From positions 1 through 31,129 of the forward strand of contig DASSWN010000057.1 of assembly GCA_035704905.1 (NCBI GenBank): a stretch of DNA of 31,129 nt, read 5' to 3'. The stretch's first letter is position 1, and every line of letters starts with the position of its first letter. This DNA comes from DASSWG01 sp035704905 (lineage in GTDB: Bacteria; Bacteroidota; Bacteroidia; Flavobacteriales; Flavobacteriaceae). The notes under the pieces were generated by a model that did not search any database, was not told the DNA's origin, and saw only the letters and a list, made by a program, of their open reading frames with translations. A program made the position numbers and the translations under genes. This document shows positions 7,398 through 13,550 of the stretch, piece after piece.

Positions 7398-7853
7398 ATG
7401 GCGAAATCGCAACAGACATACAATAAAATAGAAAAGGAAAAAAAACGTGCAAAAAAGCGCGAGGAAAAACAGAAGAAGAAGGAAGAACGTCGAAATAACC
7501 CCAAAGGAGGAAATTCTGAGTTTGCCTATGTCGATCAGTTTGGAAACCTGACCGATACACCACCGGATCCGAACGACAAAATTGAAGTGAATGCCGAAGA
7601 TATTGTAATTGGCATACCGAAAAAAGAACCGGGAGAAGAAGAAGACGATCCTTTCAAAAAAATTAAAGAGGGAAAAGTCTCATTTTTTGATCATTCCAAA
7701 GGTTTTGGCTTTATCTTGGAAGAAGGCACCCAAGAAAAATATTTTGTGCACATCAGTGGAACATTGGATAAGATCGAAGAAAACGATCAAGTTATTTTTG
7801 AGTTGGAGCGAGGGCCAAAAGGAATGAACGCGGTTCAGGTAAGGAAAAAATAA
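7398..7853 (+). CDS. Cold-shock-domain protein with lysine-rich N-terminal arm
   Basis: This protein of 151 residues ends in a cold shock domain (about residues 88-150). RNP1 is KGFGFI (101-106), preceded by the GKVSFFDHS strand, and RNP2 is YFVHI (115-119), the two motifs that bind single-stranded RNA or DNA. The first about 35 residues are almost wholly Lys/Glu/Arg and likely form a charged helix or unstructured nucleic-acid-binding arm. A linker of acidic and proline-rich sequence (36-87) joins the two. Classical Csp proteins are about 65-70 residues, so this is an extended type that I associate with Bacteroidota. It likely acts as an RNA chaperone; cold induction cannot be judged from the sequence. 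Confidence 0.9.
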   Translation: MAKSQQTYNKIEKEKKRAKKREEKQKKKEERRNNPKGGNSEFAYVDQFGNLTDTPPDPNDKIEVNAEDIVIGIPKKEPGEEEDDPFKKIKEGKVSFFDHSKGFGFILEEGTQEKYFVHISGTLDKIEENDQVIFELERGPKGMNAVQVRKK

Positions 7854-7969
7854 AATTTTGGATAGACTTTTTTACAAAAATGAAAAACATCTAATTCCTT
7901 TTCAGCTTTAGGAAATATTTATAATTCGAAGTCTTTTCTTGTCGATATATTTACGAATCAAAAATTACT

Positions 7970-7977
7970 TACTTTTG
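7970..7977 (+). promoter_or_regulatory. -7 box (TACTTTTG) upstream of the small multidrug-export-like gene
   Basis: This is an exact TAnnTTTG match 23 bases before the ATG at 8001, giving a leader of about 15-20 bases. The nearest TTG (7939-7941) is 28 bases upstream, longer than usual. Confidence 0.5.
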
Positions 7978-8000
7978 CCCTTTTTTAAACCTTTCTTGCA

Positions 8001-8459
8001 ATGGTATTAGAAATTATTATTGCTATGCTCTGGAGCGTTTCGCCTTTTGGTGAAGCCAAGGTGGGAATTCCTTATGCCATAATGAACGACGTGAATATTT
8101 TTCTTGCTTTCATCTTTTGTCTGATCGCCAATATACTTGTTTTTCCCATTATGCTGTTTTTTCTGGATTCCATAAACCGCTATTTCTTCAAATGGAGGTT
8201 TTATAAGAAATCGGCTATTTTTGTGGCGCGGAGGGCAAAAACGGGCGCCAAGAAGGGAATCGAAAAATATGGATTCTGGGGATTAATGCTTTTTGTGATG
8301 ATACCACTTCCAGGAACCGGCGTTTATGCGGGTACAATTGCAGCTTATATTTTCCGTTTCGATCGGAAAAAAGCATTTTGGGCCAATAGCATAGGCATCA
8401 CCTTATCGTCGATCATTGTTTGGACGGCAAGCATATTGGCAATGAATGGTTTCAGCTAA
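8001..8459 (+). CDS. Putative small multidrug export protein (COG2426-like membrane protein)
   Basis: This protein of 152 residues has about four hydrophobic segments (roughly 1-15, 30-57, 90-115, 127-148). The N-terminal stretch SPFGEAKVGIPYAI and the central GLMLFVMIPLPGTGVYAGTIAAYIF match the family called putative small multidrug export proteins (Pfam Sm_multidrug_ex), which resembles the DedA fold. The GIPLG/PLPGTG motif pair is what I rely on. The drug-export name comes from the family label and is weakly supported for most members; the actual substrate is unknown. It is convergent with the MscS gene, whose stop lies 20 bases away. Confidence 0.85.
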   Translation: MVLEIIIAMLWSVSPFGEAKVGIPYAIMNDVNIFLAFIFCLIANILVFPIMLFFLDSINRYFFKWRFYKKSAIFVARRAKTGAKKGIEKYGFWGLMLFVMIPLPGTGVYAGTIAAYIFRFDRKKAFWANSIGITLSSIIVWTASILAMNGFS

Positions 8460-8479
8460 TCAAAAATCAACATCTGATT

Positions 8480-9757
8480 TCAAGTTTTTTCCCGGACGAG
8501 CATTCCGGGATTGAAGGAACCTTCTGAGGGAAATTCGAAAATATCCAAATGAAATAGATGGATAATGGCAAATAAATGGTCGAAAATTTCACCTTTCTGC
8601 GGTTCTATATCAACGAAAGAAACATGCTTCGAAAATGCATAGATTTGAAGTGGAATTCCCTGCGGGGTAGCTTCCAGTTGCCGACAGATCATTAAAAATC
8701 CTTCTTGGTGAACATCTTCGCGCTTTTGAAGGTATAGATTGATGTATTTCCGAAAAACCCCCAAATTGGTGAGGTGCCTTTCATTTACGAAAAAAGATTT
8801 GCTGGCCGGGTCTCCTTTTCGTTTTTGTCCGACATTTGTTTTCCAATCTTGTATATAATCTTTCAGCAATGCGATTTTCCCCAGTTCATCAATTTCTTCA
8901 GCTGTTAGGAACCGAACGGTCGAAGCTTTCACAAAAATTGAACGCATAATCCTTCTTCCTCCCGATTCCTCCATCCCACGCCAGTTTGTGAAGGGTTCGG
9001 AATTCAAATAATAGGTAGGGATGGAGGTGATGGTTTTGTCCCAGTTACTTACCAAAACGGTATTCAAATTGATTTCAATGACAAAGCCATCCGCGCCAAA
9101 TTTTTCCATCGTGATCCAGTCTCCAATTCGAACGGTGTCGTTCACCGAAATTTGAATGCTTGCCACAAACCCCAAAATGGTGTCTTTAAAAATAAGAAGG
9201 ATGACTGCGGAAATTGCACCCAAAGCAGTTAAAAATTCCCAGGGCGTATCACCGGTAATCAGCGAAAAAACAAGAATAAAACCCAGCATCCATACAAGAA
9301 TCATCAAAACCTGAACATAGCTGTCCACTGGTTTGTTCTTGAAGGAATCCAAGGTTTTTAAATAACTTTTGATGGTATTGAAAAAGCTTCGTATGGTCCA
9401 GATAATGGCACAAAGAATAAGAATGTCAAGAAACACCACAATCCCGGAAACGTAAGCTTTAAAATGAACAAAAATTGCTGGAATGAATGCTTTTACGATG
9501 AAAAGCATGAGTAAATTGGTAAGGTTGATGAACACCTTGTTTTCGAGAAAATAATCATCGAACTGAGTATTTGCGCGGGAAAATGCTTTTTTGAAAACTT
9601 TCACTAAAATGACACGCAGAATTTTACTGAGAAAATATGCCAATATCAAAACACAAGTCAAATTCAGTAAAATACCGAAAAATGCGGACAGGGCTGGAGG
9701 GAAACCAATTTCGAGAAATAAATCGTAGAAAAAACGGGAAAATTCTTCAGGCGTCAT
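8480..9757 (-). CDS. MscS-family mechanosensitive ion channel (YbdG-like)
   Basis: This protein of 425 residues forms a channel that releases solutes under membrane tension. About five hydrophobic helices occupy the first 205 residues. The last helix, with AISAVILLIFKDTILGFVASIQ (about 181-202), corresponds to the MscS pore helix TM3. It is followed by the beta domain (VNDTVRIGDWITMEKFGADG) and a long mixed cytoplasmic region. Length and the extra N-terminal helices fit YbdG (MscM-like miniconductance) rather than the 286-residue MscS. The ATG at 9757 is preferred over a TTG at 9799 because an exact -7 box lies between them. It follows the MarR gene on the same strand but appears to have its own promoter. 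Confidence 0.9.
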   Translation of the reverse strand: MTPEEFSRFFYDLFLEIGFPPALSAFFGILLNLTCVLILAYFLSKILRVILVKVFKKAFSRANTQFDDYFLENKVFINLTNLLMLFIVKAFIPAIFVHFKAYVSGIVVFLDILILCAIIWTIRSFFNTIKSYLKTLDSFKNKPVDSYVQVLMILVWMLGFILVFSLITGDTPWEFLTALGAISAVILLIFKDTILGFVASIQISVNDTVRIGDWITMEKFGADGFVIEINLNTVLVSNWDKTITSIPTYYLNSEPFTNWRGMEESGGRRIMRSIFVKASTVRFLTAEEIDELGKIALLKDYIQDWKTNVGQKRKGDPASKSFFVNERHLTNLGVFRKYINLYLQKREDVHQEGFLMICRQLEATPQGIPLQIYAFSKHVSFVDIEPQKGEIFDHLFAIIHLFHLDIFEFPSEGSFNPGMLVREKT

Positions 9758-9774
9758 AAAGTTTTGCTTTGGTA

Positions 9775-9782
9775 CAAAAATA
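9775..9782 (-). promoter_or_regulatory. -7 box (TATTTTTG) of the MscS-like gene
   Basis: On the minus strand this matches TAnnTTTG exactly and lies 18 bases before the ATG at 9757. A TTTTG element 14 bases further upstream is closer than the usual -33 spacing. The box argues for the shorter protein start. Confidence 0.5.
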
Positions 9783-9835
9783 GGAATGTATAGTGACAAA
9801 ACCCATTGTAAACCCGCGGAATCATTATCAGGTTT

Positions 9836-10306
9836 TTAGGATGAAGGTTGAACATCCGAATCATTCATTTTTTCTAAAATTCGATTTAGTTCTTGAACTT
9901 CATTTTGGCTCAGATTAGCTACCAAGGTATGTTGGAGTTTATCAAATTCCGGATCGACAGTGGAGAGTAATTCCAGTCCCGCAGATGTGATACTGATTTC
10001 CACTTTCCTTCTATTTTCCTTGGGAATATTTCTTTTGACCAGTTTTTTTTCCAGCAACTTGTCAACCAGTCTTGTTGTATTGCTGGTTTTATGCACCATG
10101 CGTATTTGAATGGTTTTGAGATCGGCAGGTTGGTTTTGTCCTCTTAGAATTCGCAATACATTGAATTGAGGTTCAGAAATTCCGAAGCGGTTCAGCAGTT
10201 CGTTTATTTCACGTTTTAGCTTTCCGGAAAGAACCAAAATATTGAGAATGGCCTTCAAAGAAACTGGAATTTCCTTATTGATTTTGAGAAAATATTCAAT
10301 GTTCAT
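9836..10306 (-). CDS. MarR-family transcriptional regulator
   Basis: This protein of 156 residues has the MarR winged-helix fold. It runs from an N-terminal dimerisation helix, through FGISEPQFNVLRILRGQ and KTIQIRMVHKTSNTTRLVDKLLEKKLV (recognition helix, about 65-90), to the wing with PKENRRKVEISITSAGLELL, and a C-terminal dimer helix. MarR proteins repress nearby genes and are relieved by small phenolic or oxidant ligands; the ligand here is unknown. The ATG at 10306 yields the natural N-terminus MNIEYFLKI; an upstream start would add 15 residues. It lies 83 bases downstream of the YceI gene on the same strand, so it may be the last gene of the cytochrome-YceI-MarR operon and could control it. 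Confidence 0.9.
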   Translation of the reverse strand: MNIEYFLKINKEIPVSLKAILNILVLSGKLKREINELLNRFGISEPQFNVLRILRGQNQPADLKTIQIRMVHKTSNTTRLVDKLLEKKLVKRNIPKENRRKVEISITSAGLELLSTVDPEFDKLQHTLVANLSQNEVQELNRILEKMNDSDVQPSS

Positions 10307-10389
10307 AATTCTAAAAATAATGCGCTTACCCAAATCCGGGTCTTTCCGCAAAAATGTGGAAAATGAAGCGAAAGAAGCAGTAATGTATG

Positions 10390-10935
10390 TTATTTTTTGC
10401 TTAAATATAAGTCAACTTTTACTTGTATTTCATCGGCAACTTTTTCCTGAACAATGGCTGGGATATCAATATCAAAATCTTCTGGAAAGAGGACGAAGTT
10501 TGAAACAATATATACTGAATTGCCTTTTCTGGAAACTTGAATCGAGATTTTCAGGGATTTAGTAATCCCATGAAAAGTAAGTTGCGCTTCCAAAATTTTT
10601 TCAGTCGCGGTTTCGCTTAATTCGTCCAATGAAAATTCAAGAATTTTTCCTTTCAATACAGCTTTCGGGAACTTGAAGGATTCCGCATAATTTTCATTGA
10701 AATGTTCCTCCATCAGTGCATTTTTGAAACGAAAAGCTTTCACGAGAGCCAGTACGCCAATATTTCCCGTATCAGGGTCTATAATTGCCGTCACACTATT
10801 GTTTGTTGCAGCCACAGGTTCAAAAGAGGAAACCGAGGCTTCAAAATTAATAGATCCTGTTTTGGTTAAAAAGCGTTCTTGGGAATGGCACGTAGCCATT
10901 ATTCCGGTACAAAGGAAAAAAAGGAATGATTTCAT
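10390..10935 (-). CDS. YceI-family periplasmic protein
   Basis: This protein of 181 residues has a signal peptide (about residues 1-19, FLFFLCTGIMATCHSQ). It is followed by a YceI-type lipocalin-like beta barrel: TKTGSINFEASVSSFEPVAA at the start, IDPDTGNIGVLALVKAFRFKNALMEEHFNENYAES in the middle, FPKAVLKGKI, LTFHGITKSLKI, and an FVLFPEDFDIDIPAI segment near the end. YceI proteins bind polyisoprenoids such as quinone-like or octaprenyl chains in the periplasm. The cysteine in the signal region lacks a proper small residue before it, so I favour simple export rather than lipidation. It lies 53 bases after the cytochrome c gene and is probably co-transcribed, fitting a role beside an electron carrier. 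Confidence 0.9.
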   Translation of the reverse strand: MKSFLFFLCTGIMATCHSQERFLTKTGSINFEASVSSFEPVAATNNSVTAIIDPDTGNIGVLALVKAFRFKNALMEEHFNENYAESFKFPKAVLKGKILEFSLDELSETATEKILEAQLTFHGITKSLKISIQVSRKGNSVYIVSNFVLFPEDFDIDIPAIVQEKVADEIQVKVDLYLSKK

Positions 10936-10988
10936 TTTTTATGGTTTTTCATTAAAATTTTCAGTTTGGAAATTGTTGATCCTAAAAA

Positions 10989-11357
10989 TTATTCGGGCAT
11001 TCCGTTGGCCTTCCATTGCTCAAAAATGTCTATTAAAGTTTGCGGAAGACGCGGTCCTCCCAGAGGCATTGCGCCCGGTGTTCCTTCCGAACGTTGAATT
11101 CTATCCAACAATCCCCTCGTTTCCATGGCATCTTTTACGAATTCGTAGCTCGTCAAGGGCATAGGTGCTCCATTTTCCGGCGGATTGGAATGGCACAGGA
11201 CACAATTGTTGGCAACGATGGGTTGAATATTTGTTGTGTAGGTAATTTCATCAATGGGAATTGGAGCCACCAAATCTTCCGTGCTGACACTGGTGCAACC
11301 TATAATTAAAGTAAAAAGAAACGCCAATTCAATTTTATCTATGATATTAATTTTCAT
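10989..11357 (-). CDS. Monohaem c-type cytochrome lipoprotein
   Basis: This protein of 122 residues has a short signal sequence ending in a lipobox (LIIGC, Cys21), so it should be membrane-anchored outside the cytoplasm. CVLCH at residues 52-56 is a haem c attachment site, and the PGAMPLGG segment (Met97) is a likely axial methionine. The sequence TTNIQPIVANNCVLCHSNPPENGAPMPL resembles the cytochrome c-like domains found with YceI and beta-barrel proteins in Bacteroidota. It heads a minus-strand unit with YceI and MarR and is divergent from the OB-fold gene. It probably carries electrons in the periplasm; donor and acceptor are not known. Confidence 0.9.
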   Translation of the reverse strand: MKINIIDKIELAFLFTLIIGCTSVSTEDLVAPIPIDEITYTTNIQPIVANNCVLCHSNPPENGAPMPLTSYEFVKDAMETRGLLDRIQRSEGTPGAMPLGGPRLPQTLIDIFEQWKANGMPE

Positions 11358-11372
11358 AAAAATGATTTAAGG

Positions 11373-11402
11373 TTGTAAATATAATTAATATTTATATATT
11401 TG
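11373..11402 (+). promoter_or_regulatory. Promoter of the OB-fold/cupredoxin unit
   Basis: TTG (11373-11375) is followed after 19 bases by TATATTTG (11395-11402), an excellent Bacteroidota promoter. The start near 11409 gives a leader of about 28 bases before the TTG start codon at 11437. It lies inside the 79-base divergent spacer shared with the cytochrome gene. Confidence 0.7.
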
Positions 11403-11436
11403 TACATACAAATGTTGTTGGTACATCTTATAGATT

Positions 11437-11817
11437 TTGAAAAAACTGATTTTTATTTTTATTGGAATTATAATTATAGGCTTTTTGGCTTATAATTATT
11501 TGTATAAAGAACATCGGGATATTACAAAAGAGGATGCTGAATACACATTGACAGCAAAAAAATTGCATGAAGACTTTCTTGAAAACCCCGATTTGGCAAA
11601 AGACCTTTATTTGAATAAAACGCTTGTAGTAAAAGGACAAATTTCTGAAATGGACAATCGGAATTTGACACTCGATAAAAAAGTTTTTTGTGAATTTATA
11701 ATGCTTCCCCAAAACAATTTTAAGGTAGGGGAGGAAATGACGGTAAAAGGACGTTGTATTGGTTTCGATGATTTGTTGGAACAAGTAAAACTCGATCAGT
11801 GTTCTTTTATTAAATGA
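11437..11817 (+). CDS. Membrane-anchored OB-fold protein (tRNA_anti-like family)
   Basis: This protein of 126 residues uses a TTG start: it gives MKKLIFIFIG and lies just downstream of a strong promoter, and no ATG is available before the membrane helix. Residues 3-20 are a single transmembrane or signal-anchor helix. The rest includes AEYTLTAKKLHEDFLENPDLA, KTLVVKGQISEM, then FKVGEEMTVKGRCIGFDDLLEQVKLDQCSF. This matches the OB-fold family named tRNA_anti-like in Pfam, despite the name not a proven RNA binder. Two or three cysteines occur (Cys85, Cys107, Cys122). Its role is unknown; it probably works outside the cytoplasm with the neighbouring cupredoxin and cytochrome. Confidence 0.83.
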   Translation: MKKLIFIFIGIIIIGFLAYNYLYKEHRDITKEDAEYTLTAKKLHEDFLENPDLAKDLYLNKTLVVKGQISEMDNRNLTLDKKVFCEFIMLPQNNFKVGEEMTVKGRCIGFDDLLEQVKLDQCSFIK

Positions 11818-11857
11818 TTAATAACCAAATAATTAGTAACCCAATAAATTATATCTT

Positions 11858-12430
11858 ATGAAACACTTATTATTTTCTTTATTATTTGTGAGCTTCGGAA
11901 TGTTCGCTCAGGAAACCCATCATCTCAACTGGTTCATGGGAATCAGTATGGAAGATGCCAGCATTGAAATTAGTGAAGGCGACACGGTTATATGGACATT
12001 TACTGATGGCCCGCCGCATTCTATCACCAGTGATTCCGGCAGCACCGAAACTTTCGACAGCGGAATTTTGGATCCGGGTTCAACATATTCTCATGAATTC
12101 ACTCAAGTAGGTTCCAATCCGTATTTTTGCTCGGTGCATCCATCTATGCAGGGAATTATAACAGTTTCCGCATTAGGAGTGGAAGAACGCAATTTGCGTG
12201 AATTTACGATGCTTCCAAATCCGGGATTGACAGAATTTTCTATTGAATTGCCTCGACGCATCGATAATTTAAAAATTGAAGTGTATGATTTGTTGGGCAA
12301 TTTAGTTTATGATGAAAACATAGAAACTTCAGTGTCAACGGTCAACGTGTCAACCTGGGCTTCGGGCATTTATTTGGTAAAAGTGTCCAACGGAAAAATT
12401 TCCAATACCAAGCGCTTTATCAAAGGATAA
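11858..12430 (+). CDS. Secreted plastocyanin-like cupredoxin with T9SS sorting domain
   Basis: This protein of 190 residues has three parts. Residues 1-17 are a signal peptide. Residues 18-104 are a cupredoxin domain with the blue-copper ligands His54 (GPPHSI), Cys91 (PYFCSVHP), His94 and Met97 (SMQG), so a type 1 copper site is expected. Residues about 115-190 are a type A T9SS C-terminal sorting domain (MLPNPGLTEFSIELP, LKIEVYDLLGNLVYD, WASGIYLVKVSNGKISNTKRFIKG), which directs export across the outer membrane and cell-surface attachment or release. It lies 40 bases after the OB-fold gene, likely the same transcript, and ends at a strong terminator. A role in surface or extracellular electron or copper handling is inferred. 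Confidence 0.92.
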   Translation: MKHLLFSLLFVSFGMFAQETHHLNWFMGISMEDASIEISEGDTVIWTFTDGPPHSITSDSGSTETFDSGILDPGSTYSHEFTQVGSNPYFCSVHPSMQGIITVSALGVEERNLREFTMLPNPGLTEFSIELPRRIDNLKIEVYDLLGNLVYDENIETSVSTVNVSTWASGIYLVKVSNGKISNTKRFIKG

Positions 12431-12446
12431 TTAATTTATTTCATCG

Positions 12447-12477
12447 AAAGCCATCAAATCGTTTGATGGCTTTTTTT
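12447..12477 (+). terminator. Rho-independent terminator after the cupredoxin gene
   Basis: A 12-bp stem (AAAGCCATCAAA at 12447-12458 with TTTGATGGCTTT at 12462-12473) closes a three-base loop and is followed by a T run. It begins 16 bases after the stop codon. Confidence 0.9.
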
Positions 12478-12524
12478 AATTTCAGTTCAATTTGAACGTA
12501 GGGCAGAAACAGAACAAGCTTGGT

Positions 12525-12560
12525 CTCGACTGCGCCTGCCTTGCCGCAGGCAGGCTCGAC
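12525..12560. repeat. GC-rich palindromic element flanked by CTCGAC direct repeats
   Basis: A GC-rich inverted repeat stands out in AT-rich spacer: GCCTGCC (12534-12540) pairs with GGCAGGC (12549-12555) around TTGCCGCA. The six-base sequence CTCGAC occurs on both sides (12525-12530 and 12555-12560), as if a REP/MITE-like unit had inserted into a CTCGAC-containing site. From memory, similar CCTGCC..GGCAGG palindromes near 'TCGACTGCGCTC..CTGACA' words are scattered through flavobacterial genomes. Only one copy is visible here. Confidence 0.6.
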
Positions 12561-12613
12561 CTGACATAACCGACTATTTTTCACCCATACAAAATCACCA
12601 TAACTTCTTTCAA

Positions 12614-13459
12614 ATGAAAATCATTTCGTTAGCACTTCTTTTTTTTCCCTTTTTAAGTCTTGCCCAAAACAATCTTTTGGATGAAATTGAAAAAGATTCG
12701 GTACCCGTTTTTACCGAGGCAGCGTTTAAAGGATTGAAAATTGTGAATTTTGAATCTACCAAACTTATTGGTAAAAAACAATTTACTTTCGTTGTTGCAC
12801 ATCGTTTTGGAAGTATTGAAAATGGTTTCGATACATTTTTTGGGCTGGATGATGCCGTAACCCGCCTTCAGTTTATATACGGTTTGAGTGATGGGATCAA
12901 TATTGGCGTTTCGAGAAGTTCATATCAAAAAGTGTTCGATGCATCCATAAAATATCGCCTGATCCGACAACAAAAAAATGGATTTCCGGTTACTGTTGTA
13001 GGCTACAATAGTATTTTGGTAAATACCGGTTTGAAAAAGGAAAATCTGCCAAAATTGGAATTTGAGCATCAGTTAGGTTTTACCACACAACTGTTAATTT
13101 CCAGAAAATTTGGCCCCAAACTTTCTTTGGAATTGATTCCAACTTATTTTCACAACAATTATGTTTTACTGGAAGAGCAAAATAACTCCCAATTTGCGTT
13201 GGGAATGGGTGGACGGTATAAACTTGGGAAACGCTGGTCAGTGAATATCGATTACGGACTGCATCTGAATAGGGCAAGTAATTCCCCATTCAAAAACCCG
13301 CTTTCCATTGGAATTGACTTGGAAACCGGTGGACATGTATTCCAAATGCATTTCACAAACTCACAGCCTATGCTGGAAAACTATTTTTTAAGCCATGCTA
13401 CTGGTGACTGGGGTGAAGGTCAAATCTATTTCGGTTTCAATTTAAGCCGGTATTTTTAA
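12614..13459 (+). CDS. DUF5777-family outer-membrane beta-barrel protein
   Basis: This protein of 281 residues has a signal peptide (residues 1-17, ending SLAQ). The rest is dominated by alternating hydrophobic strands with aromatic ends, finishing in a C-terminal phenylalanine (QIYFGFNLSRYF), as in outer-membrane barrels. The opening of the mature protein (EAAFKGLKIVNFESTKLIGKKQFTFVVAHRFGSIENGFDTFFGLDDA) is what I recognise as the DUF5777 family. From memory this family often sits with YceI and cytochrome c genes in Bacteroidota, which holds here across the divergent cluster. It may be a pore or scaffold of that module; no transported substrate is evident. A terminator separates it from the upstream cupredoxin gene, so it needs its own promoter, which I could not identify. 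Confidence 0.85.
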   Translation: MKIISLALLFFPFLSLAQNNLLDEIEKDSVPVFTEAAFKGLKIVNFESTKLIGKKQFTFVVAHRFGSIENGFDTFFGLDDAVTRLQFIYGLSDGINIGVSRSSYQKVFDASIKYRLIRQQKNGFPVTVVGYNSILVNTGLKKENLPKLEFEHQLGFTTQLLISRKFGPKLSLELIPTYFHNNYVLLEEQNNSQFALGMGGRYKLGKRWSVNIDYGLHLNRASNSPFKNPLSIGIDLETGGHVFQMHFTNSQPMLENYFLSHATGDWGEGQIYFGFNLSRYF

Positions 13460-13550
13460 AATATCCAATCTTTTTGTTCTTGACAGACAATTTATCACAT
13501 AAATTTATATGTTCGCAAGATTTAGATGATGCCACAATTCAGGAAAAATA

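Noticed and set aside
8464..8480. Short hairpin AAATCA/TGATTT between the multidrug-export-like and MscS genes
   Set aside because: A six-bp AT-rich stem is too weak to call a terminator, although a T run follows a few bases later.
13480..13485. TTGACA, an E. coli-like -35 element, between the DUF5777 and PBP1A genes
   Set aside because: The primary sigma factor here is the Bacteroidota type, no -10 partner follows, and both flanking genes converge on this spot.
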